Both the position numbers and the translations under genes were made by a program. Below the pieces are notes generated by a model. It worked only from the letters and a program-made list of their open reading frames with translations. It did not search any database and had not been told where the DNA came from. Shown one piece after another: positions 54,070-62,948 of a stretch of 64,000 bases of DNA; position 1 is the stretch's first letter; every line of letters starts with the position of its first letter. This DNA is from Craspedostauros australis (lineage: Eukaryota; Bacillariophyta; Bacillariophyceae; Mastogloiales; Achnanthaceae): the NCBI GenBank assembly GCA_026770025.1, contig JAMXDE010000007.1, positions 1,178,001-1,242,000 on the forward strand, read 5' to 3'.

Positions 54070-55296
54070 TTGAAGTTGCTGGAAGAGGACGGTGTCAGAC
54101 TGATAGCAGAGAAGCAAACGGAGACCAAGCAACCGCAACAGACTGACACGAAATCGAAGGCGAGCAAGCCCACCAGCGTCGCCAAAGAGGCCAAAGCAGC
54201 TGCAACATCAGGTGGTTGTGCGAGTGTCAGCACAGATACACCAAGCAGCGCCAATAGAAGTACAGCGAAAGATGCGAAAGCTTCGGCTGTGAAACCATCA
54301 CGTGCGAAGAGTCTGGACATGCTCGACTTGCAAGCTCACGACTTGCAAGCTCACGAGATGTCATTCAGCTCCCTTGATCCCAACAAGTTCATCAACAACG
54401 AACCGATGCCTGTGCCAAACACCCCAGGTGGACTCAGCTTCGCCACAGCCCCGGCACTCGGCGCAACCTGCGAACGGAGCAGCCAAGACAAGACGAAGCT
54501 TGCCCAGAGTCGGAGACGCAGGCCAAGGACACAAACGAATTCCAACGGAACGACCAGCAGCGCCAAATCGAGGAACAAGAGTTTGGAATTCTCGAAGGAC
54601 GGACGCAACATGCCAGTCACACCAGACACATCAGACATACCAGGCGCGATGAGCGCAGCCAGCATCCCAGCTCTACCTCGAGTTGCGACAACGGAGAAGT
54701 CACGCAGCAAGAGCTTGGAGTCACTGTCGAATCTGCCAAGTCTCTACGACGACGACGATGGCAGCGTCGACGTTGCGACAAGTGCTGCTGCAACGAACGG
54801 TGGGAGAAGCTTGGCGGCCCCTGTCACGCCCGGAGGTCGGAGCTCAGCATCTACACCATCCCCCTTCAGCCGCACACATGAAAAGAGACAGCCGTTTTCG
54901 TCATTGAACAAGCGCAGGTCGACGTTGGACAGCATCCTCAAGGCCAAACGATCATCATTACGTGAAGTGCCGTTGACCAATCCTGCCAAATCGAAGCAAC
55001 AACCATCTCTGGAATCCCGACCATCGCAATTGGCCGATCTTGCCTTGACTGAAGTATCCGCAAAGGCGCCATCATCGCCATCATCATCGCCGTCGCCACT
55101 GTCATCATCATCACAGTCCAAATCCAAACTCAATCTTCAACAGTTCGAACGCAACCACGGAGGTGTCTCGGCCACAACCCCAAGCCCCATCCAGTCCTGG
55201 AGCCTTGAGTTTGGGAATCGAATTGCAATCGAGCAAGAAGGAACAGGTGACTCCTTCTCACAACAGATCTGCATGCAGTTCGTTGTGCCCAAGTGA
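54070..55296 (+). CDS. Ser/Lys-rich protein region, array copy A (uncertain gene)
   Basis: An open frame of about 408 codons whose first codon in this span is TTG, preceded in frame by TGA. The first ATG comes later (MLDLQAHD segment, near 54319). The product is Ser/Ala/Lys-rich with a recurring basic motif: AKSLDML, NKSLEFS, RSKSLESL, followed by acidic DDDD and PFSRTHEKRQ. It is disordered and shows no known domain. The homologous region of unit B carries stops, so this is likely part of a decaying larger gene rather than an independent one. Confidence 0.4.
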   Translation: MKLLEEDGVRLIAEKQTETKQPQQTDTKSKASKPTSVAKEAKAAATSGGCASVSTDTPSSANRSTAKDAKASAVKPSRAKSLDMLDLQAHDLQAHEMSFSSLDPNKFINNEPMPVPNTPGGLSFATAPALGATCERSSQDKTKLAQSRRRRPRTQTNSNGTTSSAKSRNKSLEFSKDGRNMPVTPDTSDIPGAMSAASIPALPRVATTEKSRSKSLESLSNLPSLYDDDDGSVDVATSAAATNGGRSLAAPVTPGGRSSASTPSPFSRTHEKRQPFSSLNKRRSTLDSILKAKRSSLREVPLTNPAKSKQQPSLESRPSQLADLALTEVSAKAPSSPSSSPSPLSSSSQSKSKLNLQQFERNHGGVSATTPSPIQSWSLEFGNRIAIEQEGTGDSFSQQICMQFVVPK

Positions 55297-56218
55297 AGAC
55301 TCAAAGCAACAACGTTCATGTGGACGAAGCACGGGTGCTCTGTGCGAGGCGATCAAGGAAACGTTCTCCAAGGTGCTTGGCAATGGGCCCCGACGTCACC
55401 ACTCCAGCAAAACATGAGGTGTGCCATCACCATTGATATCACCATCGATATCACCGTCGCCACGGCATCGGCGGAGGAGCGCACAGCACACCAGTGACAA
55501 GCCGCACTCGACATCGTCAAGATCAATGAGTGCGGAGTGTTCGCCATCAATGCGTCATCGTCGCGACGGAGCAATTCACACATCCTCCTCTGGAAGAAGC
55601 TGCCGCTCGCCATCGGTGCGGATTCGTCGAAGAACTGCGCAAGTATCGATGGACTCATCGCCATCATCACGGCGACAAGGAACATCTGGCAGTTCGGATG
55701 GTATACACGCAGCCTCGCGTTCACGCGAAGCCAACTCAAATGCGCACTCCGCTGGTACTGGTTTGCAACGGCGCAAGTGCTCACCTTCCCGAACGCATGC
55801 CCGAGGAAGTTCGCGAAGACCAAATCAACGTTATCGTAGCCAATCGACACCATGTGGCGAAGATCAGCGAAGGAAGTCCTCTGATGAACGATCACCATCG
55901 GCGCGACAACGAAACAGATCAAGAGGATATCGAAATTATAGCGTTGAACGGTACAACAATGAGCGAGATGAAGATGGACGACATGGCAAGGGACGACATG
56001 GCAAACAACAGCATGACAACAGACGTTCGTCATCACGCAGGACCCTTCAATCAAATCGTCATGGACGAAGCAGATCATCGACTCGCGATGCTGTCTACCA
56101 TGAGAAGCTCTCTGGCACAAAGTCACTGCAACTCACACCAAAGAAAGCGGTCAAGAGCAAGAGCGCGTCTAAGTACCGCGATCGCTTGATGAATGGTACC
56201 AAAACTCCCACCCCGTGA
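55163..56218 (+). pseudogene. RS-rich region, array copy A, interrupted
   Basis: One frame runs from 55163 and is interrupted by a TGA at 55415-55417 where unit B has AGA. It then continues to 56218. Content is Arg/Ser-rich (RHRRRSAQHTS, RSPSVRIRRRTAQVS, ARQRNRSRGYRN) and ends LQLTPKKAVKSKSAS. It resembles an RS-type tail, as in nuclear proteins. Frame change from the preceding Ser/Lys-rich frame suggests an indel or an intron around 55163-55296. Confidence 0.45.
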
Positions 56219-56419
56219 TGCATCATGACACGATGGGAGTAAATGAGATGTGGGGGCCGCTCCGTATTTGTATCATACTCATAGAGGTGTGGTAGACTCA
56301 CGTCCCTGTATGTAATACACCTACGAATAGACTGTAATGCTCTATAATCTGTATGGTTGGAACAGTACCGCATGTACTATATCTGCTTGTGCAATAGAAC
56401 ACTGTGATGAAGTCACCAG

Positions 56420-57166
56420 ATGTGTCAAGAGATTGAAGGGCTGGATACTGCTCCCGTGCTGCCTCTGCCTTGTCTACGACTACTCGTGTGCGCCCTCTAC
56501 GATACATACCCACACAAGGATGTTGCCGATGTCATTCACCAGCAGATTGGACGTCCGTGGTTCCGCCCACACTCCGCCATGAGCATCATTGTTGGTTCAT
56601 TGCACAGACAAAGAACGCAAGGCAGCAGCATGTTCACAAGCTGTGCGGTCGTCGCAGTGCGGTCGTCACCGTGCCGCCGGATTCGCACACAGAGCACTCT
56701 CCACTCCAAGTCACACACTGCCAAGCAGATTGAAAGCTACAGTGCCAATGCCAGCCAATCCAAGTTTCTGGAAGAGACGATCTACGAAGAGCACGTGGCG
56801 AACAAAGCAGAGGGAAATGACGAGAAGCCGCAAGGAGCATGGTTGCTACGCGATTCCATCGACCGTCCCGTATCGCGCTATTGTCCTCATCTCCAGGAGT
56901 TGCGCTCCCGCCATTGTGCCAAAACTGCAGTCGAGACCCTCACCAAGTCCCAGAAGGAGCGATCACTCGCCGTTGGAGCAACAAATGCCAGGGTCACCAT
57001 CCATTCCAATCTTCGAAGCGACCAGTGCCAGCGTGGCGGAAAGACAAGAACCGACGAGGTAGTGGAGTCCAAGCATCCAGAGAGCTTGACGAGCAACAGA
57101 AGCAACCAACGAACCAATGAGCAACCCCATGCAGAGTGCGAGTTCCGTATTGCGGATCATGGTTGA
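56420..57166 (+). CDS. Possible 248-aa protein, array copy A
   Basis: A frame of 248 codons starting MCQEIEGLDTAPVLPLPCL. No family is recognised. Its counterpart in unit B (61990-62736) has a different first ~50 residues with many amino acid changes, then ~196 identical residues. Identity in that part holds in all frames, so it shows recent DNA copying and not protein constraint. Probably not a selected coding sequence. Confidence 0.25.
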   Translation: MCQEIEGLDTAPVLPLPCLRLLVCALYDTYPHKDVADVIHQQIGRPWFRPHSAMSIIVGSLHRQRTQGSSMFTSCAVVAVRSSPCRRIRTQSTLHSKSHTAKQIESYSANASQSKFLEETIYEEHVANKAEGNDEKPQGAWLLRDSIDRPVSRYCPHLQELRSRHCAKTAVETLTKSQKERSLAVGATNARVTIHSNLRSDQCQRGGKTRTDEVVESKHPESLTSNRSNQRTNEQPHAECEFRIADHG

Positions 57167-57318
57167 CACAGAGTTTCCATATGGCAGATGAAGCACATGG
57201 TCAGCGATCCATGGCCCATGGATACCGTACACCCACATGTCCTCCTTCGTGGTGCTCCCAACTTCATTTGTGAGGTGGATGTTCCTGTCGATCACCTCGG
57301 TTGGGCATCGATGCTCTG
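56573..57318. repeat. ~746-bp block identical to 62143-62888
   Basis: By eye every base matches at an offset of 5570, and translated frames in several phases (157, 93, 76, 110 residues) are identical. Just outside the block the two units differ often (for example CCACACTCC against CTACGCTCC on the left; CTGGGAG against CTGGAAG on the right). Confidence 0.85.
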
Positions 57319-58265
57319 GGAGTCACGAGCCAAGACGGCGGCACTCATGCCTATTGATAGAATGCGCATGGGTGTTGTGTGTTGGTGGTCCGTGTGGTAG
57401 GAACAGCGGAGGCGGCACAGTATCACTCCGCCTGATGCTTGCTGAACGTGTCAACCCATCCCAATACGCAATGTGGTGTTGGTTTGATGTTGAGGACTCT
57501 TGTTGCCCGCGCGGATGGTGATGGTTGCAATGCGGTGGGATGGCAACCAGCCAAATCCAAATGAGGCGGGTCGCAACCAACACAGGCAATCAACAAAGGC
57601 AGTCACATTGGTGGCTTCATCGGTGGCTTCATGGTTGTTCAAGGCATTGGCTCACACCTCAAGTTGGTGCTTGCGATGGCAGGCGGACGGGGGTCAGCGG
57701 TCTTGCAGATGCCACGATGACGCAAGCAAGCGTGGGCCATGGTGCACATGGTGGTGGCGGCGGTGGTGGCGACGATGACAGCTCTCTGTGTTTCCGAAGG
57801 CTTCCACGTTGTTTGCTTCGGATTGGTGTTGCGTTGATTGTGGCCAAACGAGAACTCTGTTGTGGTGCTTCTTTCTTGTTGTTGGTCGCACGCATTTTCG
57901 TGATGGATGGGAACAGAAAGATCCAATCCGCGCGAACCAGACACGTTTGATCAAGAGAAGGAGACAAACACAGGCAAACAGAAGGAGGAGACCATGCGAA
58001 CAAGACAACAACAACACACACACCACTCAACCCCATACTCAACCGCGTGAACAACAAACATCGAATTGCCACTCATCCTACTATTCATCACACAGCGTAT
58101 GGTACTCATACTCATACTCATACAAGCTGTTGCATACACAAACATCGATATCTCTTCCATAGGCAGCTCCGACCACAGACATCCTCGACAGCCAGTCCAA
58201 CGTAAATCGTCCAACGTCCAACGTCCAACGTCTATCGTCCAGCGACCATCCACCACACTCTCAAA

Positions 58266-59066
58266 ATGCCGAGTGTTGCGCAGTATCAACTCATTGATGC
58301 TGCCAAGGCAGGTGACTTGTCAGTGTTGAAGGAGTGGAAGAAGCAGAGCAAGACGCAGAATGAAGGAGATGGTGTCAACTTCAAAATCTACGATGGTTGG
58401 ACTCCCCTTCATCTGGCATGCTGCTACGGCCACCTGGAGTGTGTCAAGTACCTCATCGAATCATGTGAGGCGGACATCAACTGCAAAAACAACCAAGGTT
58501 CCACTCCCCTTCATCTCGCATGCATGAACGGCCACCTGGAGTGTGTGAAGTACCTCATCGAATCATGTGAGGCGGACATCAACTGCAAAGACAAATATGG
58601 TGACAATCCCCTTCATCTGGCATGCTGGAACGGCCACCTGGAGTGTGTCAAGTACCTCATCGAATCATGTGAGGCGGACATCAACTGCAAAGACACCTAT
58701 GGTCGCACTCCCCTTCATCTGGCATGCTACAACGGCCAGCTGGAGTGTATCGAGTATCTCATCGAATCAGGTGGGGCAGACATCAACTGCCAAAACAACC
58801 ACGGTTCCACACCCCTTTCTCACGTATGCGAACATGGCAAGCTGGAGTGTATCGAGTCCCTCATCAGAGGACTTTCGCCTTCATCTCACACACAACTGCA
58901 GCAACTACAGCAACGCTTGCAACAAAACGAGCAAGAGAATGAACACAAACACAGTACCCACAAGAGGACCAACATCGCATCGCAGAAGTCCGGCTCAGAT
59001 CCTTCCAAACCGACAGCAGGGCAGACACCATCTACTCGTGTGGACAGGGCGACCAACAGCAACTAA
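58266..59066 (+). CDS. Ankyrin repeat protein, array copy B
   Basis: A 266-residue frame starting MPSVAQYQLIDAAKAGDLSVLKEWKKQ, homologous to copy A and to the intact ankyrin-BTB protein; KAGD-SVLKEWKKQ is closer to the latter. It has about five to six ankyrin repeats (DGWTPLHLACCYGHLECVKYL, IESCEADINC) and a Gln-rich then Lys/His/Arg-rich tail. As in copy A the frame ends before the BTB region. The kept open reading frame of the ankyrin part in both units, against decay downstream, may mean the short protein is still used. Confidence 0.65.
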   Translation: MPSVAQYQLIDAAKAGDLSVLKEWKKQSKTQNEGDGVNFKIYDGWTPLHLACCYGHLECVKYLIESCEADINCKNNQGSTPLHLACMNGHLECVKYLIESCEADINCKDKYGDNPLHLACWNGHLECVKYLIESCEADINCKDTYGRTPLHLACYNGQLECIEYLIESGGADINCQNNHGSTPLSHVCEHGKLECIESLIRGLSPSSHTQLQQLQQRLQQNEQENEHKHSTHKRTNIASQKSGSDPSKPTAGQTPSTRVDRATNSN

Positions 59067-59166
59067 CCTAGGCAAACTCTGAAGTTCTCATGATTGCCGT
59101 CCTATCAATTGAGACACTGATCGAAAAAGGGATCCAACATCAGCACGCGAATGATGGCACCGAAGA

Positions 59167-59198
<32 letters not shown>

Positions 59199-59653
59199 AT
59201 GCAAGTAACCATCCCTCTTCCCAACCTTCAACCAAAACACGTCCGATACGTCCTCCAATGCATCTACACAGGCAAGATATCCTTCAACAACAATACTCAC
59301 GACGACACCGATGATGATGACGCAAACCAGCGTCTCTTCATGCAATGCAACTCTGTTCGACGATGACGATGGCGACCCCTCCAACGGCGCCGCATCCCTT
59401 CACATTGATACCACCACCACCAACACAAACAATCAGACAAACAATCAGACAAGATGATGAGTCGTCGACATCCAAGAGGCATTGTGGGAAGGCCCGCCAG
59501 TTGCTCCGCACCTTGACCCACCCATCGTACGACTATGAGTGTGGAACCTTCCATGAGTACGATCTACTCTGGGAGTTGCCACAGCAAAGCGTCCAGCCTG
59601 ATAGGTACTCTGTTCAAACCTTCATCCAGCCCGTGCGGTCATGACGATCGAAG
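59067..59653 (+). pseudogene. Broken BTB region, array copy B
   Basis: BTB-derived pieces remain: ANSEVLMIAVLSIETLIEKG, then (other frame) TIPLPNLQPKHVRYVLQCIYTGKISF, matching the intact gene's LPNLQSKHVQHVLECIYAGEISF. A 27-base C run separates them. A frame at 59345-59644 ends at a TGA directly before the Ser/Lys-rich region. The BTB unit is not readable in one frame. Confidence 0.6.
59172..59198. repeat. Homopolymer run of 27 C
   Basis: The equivalent position in unit A reads GTGGCCCCATCC, with only four C. The run encodes Pro or shifts frame depending on its length. It may have slipped in vivo or in sequencing. Confidence 0.95.
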
Positions 59654-60731
59654 TTGCTGGAAGAGGACGGTGTCAGACTGATGGCGGAGAAGAACATGGA
59701 GACCAAGCAACCGCAACAGGCCGACACGAAATCAAAGGTCAGCAAGCCCACCAGCGTAGCCAAAGAGGCCAAAGCAGCTGCAAAATCAGGTCGTCGTGCG
59801 AGTGTCAGCACAGATACACCAAGCAGGGCCAATAGAAGTGCAGCCAAAGATGCGAAAGCTTCGGCTGTGAAACGATCACATGTGAAGAGTCTGGAGATGC
59901 TCGACATGCAAGATCACGAGATGTCATTCGGCTCCTTTGATCCCAGCAAGTTCAACAACAACAAATCGATACCTGTGCCAAACACCCCAAGTGGACTCAG
60001 CTTCGCAACAGCCACAGCACTCGGCGCAACCTGCGAACGGAGCAGCCAAGACAAGACGAAGTTTGCCCAGAGTTGGAGATGCAGGCCAAGGCCAACAACG
60101 AATTCCAACGCAACGACCAGCAGCGACAAATCGAGGAACAAGAGTTTGGAATTCTTGGAATTCTCGAAGGATGGGCACAACATGCCAGGCACATCAGACA
60201 CATCAGGCGCGATGAGTGCAGCCAGCACCCGGCTCTATCTCGAGTTGCGACAACGAACAAGTCTCGCAGCAAGAGCCTGGAGTCACTGATCAATCTGCCA
60301 AGTCTCTACGACGACGACGACGACGACGATGGCAGCGTCGACGTTGCGACAAGTGCTGCTGCAACGAATGGTGGGAGAAGCTCCGCGACCCATGTCAAAC
60401 CTGGAGGTCGGAGCGCGGCATCTACGCCAGCCCCGTTCAGCCGCACACATGAAAAGAGACAACAGTCTTTGTCGTTGAACAAGCGCAGGTCGACGTTGGC
60501 AAGCATCCTCAAGATCAAATCATCATCATGACGTGAAGTGTCGTTGACCAATCCTCCCAAATCGAAGCAACGACCATCTCTGGAATCCCGACCATCGCAA
60601 TTGGCCGATCTTGCCTTGACTAAAGCATCTGCAAAGGAATCATCGTCATCATTGTAGTCGCCACCGTTATCATCATCACAGTCCAAATCCAAACTCAATC
60701 TTCAACAGTTCGAACACGAACACGAACACAG
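59654..60731 (+). pseudogene. Ser/Lys-rich region, array copy B, interrupted
   Basis: This is the homologue of 54070-55296 (KLLEEDGVRL, KSRNKSLEF, PSLYDDDD, PFSRTHEKRQ). Here it is broken into frames 59654-60289 and 60073-60531, with further stops (TGA near 60530 and TAG near 60655) where unit A is open. It reads as a decayed copy. Confidence 0.55.
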
Positions 60732-60733
60732 AG

Positions 60734-61787
60734 GTGTCTCGGCCACACCCCCAAGCCCCATCCAGTCCTGGAGCCTTGAGTTTGGGAATCGAATTGAAAT
60801 CGAGCAAGAAGGACCGGGTGGCTCCTTCCCGCAACAGATCTGCATGCAGTTCGTTGCGCCCAAGCGAAGACTCAAAGCAACGACGTTCACGTGGACGAAG
60901 CACGGGTGCTCTGCGTGAGGCGATCAAGGAAAGGATTTCCAAGGTGCTTGGCAATGGGCCCCGATGTCACCACTCCAGCAAAACAAGAGACGCGTCATCA
61001 CTATCGATATTACCATCGATATCACCGTCGCCACGACATCGGCGGAGAAGCGCACAGCACACCAGTGGCAAGCCGCACTCGACATCGTCAACATCACAGA
61101 GTGGAGCGTTCGCCATCAATGCGTCATCGTCGCGACGGAGCAATTCACACATCCTCCTCTGGAAGAAGCTGCCGCTCGCCATCGGTGCGGATTCGTCGAA
61201 GAACTGCGCAAGTATCGATGGACTCATCGCCATCATCACGGCGACAAGGAACATCTGGCAGTTCGGATGATGTGAGCGCAGCCTCGAGTTCACGCGAAAC
61301 CAGCTCAAATGTGCACTCCACTGGTACTGGTTTGCAACAGTGCAACGGCTCACCTTCCCGAAAGCATGCCCAAGGAAGTTGGCGAACACCAAATCAACGT
61401 GGGCGTAGCCAATGGACACGACGTGCCGAAGATCAGCGAAGGAAGTCCTCCCATGGACGATCACCATCGGCGCGACAACGAAGCAGAATAAGAGGATATC
61501 GAAATGACAGCGTTGAACGGCACAGCAACGAGCAAGATGACAATGGACGACATGGCAAGGAACGGCATGGCAAAGAACAACATGGCAACAAACGTCCGTC
61601 ATCACGCGGGGCCCTTCAATCAAATCGTCGTGGGCAAAGCAGATCGTCGACCCGCGATGCTGTCTACCATGAGAAGATGTCTGGCTCAAAGCAACTGCAA
61701 CTCACACCAAAGAAAGCGGTCAGGAGCAAGAGCGCGTCTCAGTGCCACCATCCCTTGATGAATGGTACCAAAACTCTCACCCCGTGA
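60734..61787 (+). pseudogene. RS-rich region, array copy B
   Basis: A frame from 60734 covers SPGALSLGIELKSSKKD to HRRRSAQHTSG, and a second frame (to 61787) covers RSPSMRHRRDGAIHTSS to LQLTPKKAVRSKSAS. Together they match unit A's RS-rich region but are split by a frame change. Parts of the 61110-61260 stretch are identical in both units. Confidence 0.45.
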
Positions 61788-61989
61788 GGCATCACGACAC
61801 GATGGGATGGAATGAGATGTGCGGGCCGCTCCGTATTTGTATCATACTCCTGACGGTGTGGTAGACTCACGTCGCTGTAATGTAATACACCTACGAATGG
61901 ATTGTAATGTTCTATGATATATGGGATTGGAACAGTACCGCATGCACTATATCTGCTTGTGCAATAGAATGCTGTGATGAAGTCATCAG

Positions 61990-62736
61990 ATGTTTCAAGA
62001 GATCGAAGGGCTGGATACTGCTCCCACGCTGCCTCCGCCCTGTCTACGACGAGTCTGGTGCGCTCTCTACGGTACAAACGCACACAGGGATGTTGCCGAT
62101 GTCATTCACCAGCAGATAGGACGCCCGTGGTTCCATCTACGCTCCGCCATGAGCATCATTGTTGGTTCATTGCACAGACAAAGAACGCAAGGCAGCAGCA
62201 TGTTCACAAGCTGTGCGGTCGTCGCAGTGCGGTCGTCACCGTGCCGCCGGATTCGCACACAGAGCACTCTCCACTCCAAGTCACACACTGCCAAGCAGAT
62301 TGAAAGCTACAGTGCCAATGCCAGCCAATCCAAGTTTCTGGAAGAGACGATCTACGAAGAGCACGTGGCGAACAAAGCAGAGGGAAATGACGAGAAGCCG
62401 CAAGGAGCATGGTTGCTACGCGATTCCATCGACCGTCCCGTATCGCGCTATTGTCCTCATCTCCAGGAGTTGCGCTCCCGCCATTGTGCCAAAACTGCAG
62501 TCGAGACCCTCACCAAGTCCCAGAAGGAGCGATCACTCGCCGTTGGAGCAACAAATGCCAGGGTCACCATCCATTCCAATCTTCGAAGCGACCAGTGCCA
62601 GCGTGGCGGAAAGACAAGAACCGACGAGGTAGTGGAGTCCAAGCATCCAGAGAGCTTGACGAGCAACAGAAGCAACCAACGAACCAATGAGCAACCCCAT
62701 GCAGAGTGCGAGTTCCGTATTGCGGATCATGGTTGA
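61990..62736 (+). CDS. Possible 248-aa protein, array copy B
   Basis: Counterpart of 56420-57166 and the same length. The first ~50 residues differ markedly (MFQEIEGLDTAPTLPPPCL); the rest is identical within the copied block. No domain is recognised, and coding status is doubtful. Confidence 0.25.
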   Translation: MFQEIEGLDTAPTLPPPCLRRVWCALYGTNAHRDVADVIHQQIGRPWFHLRSAMSIIVGSLHRQRTQGSSMFTSCAVVAVRSSPCRRIRTQSTLHSKSHTAKQIESYSANASQSKFLEETIYEEHVANKAEGNDEKPQGAWLLRDSIDRPVSRYCPHLQELRSRHCAKTAVETLTKSQKERSLAVGATNARVTIHSNLRSDQCQRGGKTRTDEVVESKHPESLTSNRSNQRTNEQPHAECEFRIADHG

Positions 62737-62820
62737 CACAGAGTTTCCATATGGCAGATGAAGCACATGGTCAGCGATCCATGGCCCATGGATACCGTAC
62801 ACCCACATGTCCTCCTTCGT

Positions 62821-62948
62821 GGTGCTCCCAACTTCATTTGTGAGGTGGATGTTCCTGTCGATCACCTCGGTTGGGCATCGATGCTCTGGAAGTCACGAGC
62901 CAAGACGGCGGTGCTTCTGCCTGTGGATAGAACACGCATGGTATTGTA
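62821..62948 (+). repeat. Truncated third unit (array right end)
   Basis: It repeats the first ~130 bp of units A and B, up to GCATGGTATTGT, then sequence diverges (next bases ATGACC against GTCTTGG in unit A). This marks the right breakpoint of the array. Near the end it resembles unit A (CATGGTATTGT) more than unit B (CATGGGTGTTGT). Confidence 0.8.

Larger units (their letters stand above)
51331..57240 (+). repeat. Tandem array unit A (~5.9 kb)
   Basis: The unit begins near GGTGCTCCCAACTTCAT at 51341 and runs to the same string in unit B at 57251, an offset of 5910. Inside are, in order, a ~1.1 kb leader, the ankyrin gene (52542), a broken BTB region, a Ser/Lys-rich frame (54070), an RS-rich frame (to 56218) and a 3' segment. 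Unit A differs from unit B by substitutions and small indels throughout except in the 56573-57318 block. Confidence 0.8.
57241..62820 (+). repeat. Tandem array unit B (~5.6 kb)
   Basis: It starts with GGTGCTCCCAACTTCAT at 57251 and ends where the same string begins a third, truncated copy at 62821, an offset of 5570. Its internal order equals unit A: leader, ankyrin gene (58266), broken BTB region, Ser/Lys-rich region, RS-rich frame, 3' segment. A run of CCAACGT units (about 58205-58245) precedes the ankyrin start. Confidence 0.8.

Noticed and set aside
51331-62948. Mobile element explanation for the tandem array
   Set aside because: No transposase, reverse transcriptase or integrase motif and no terminal repeats seen; ankyrin/BTB content and head-to-tail order fit segmental duplication better.
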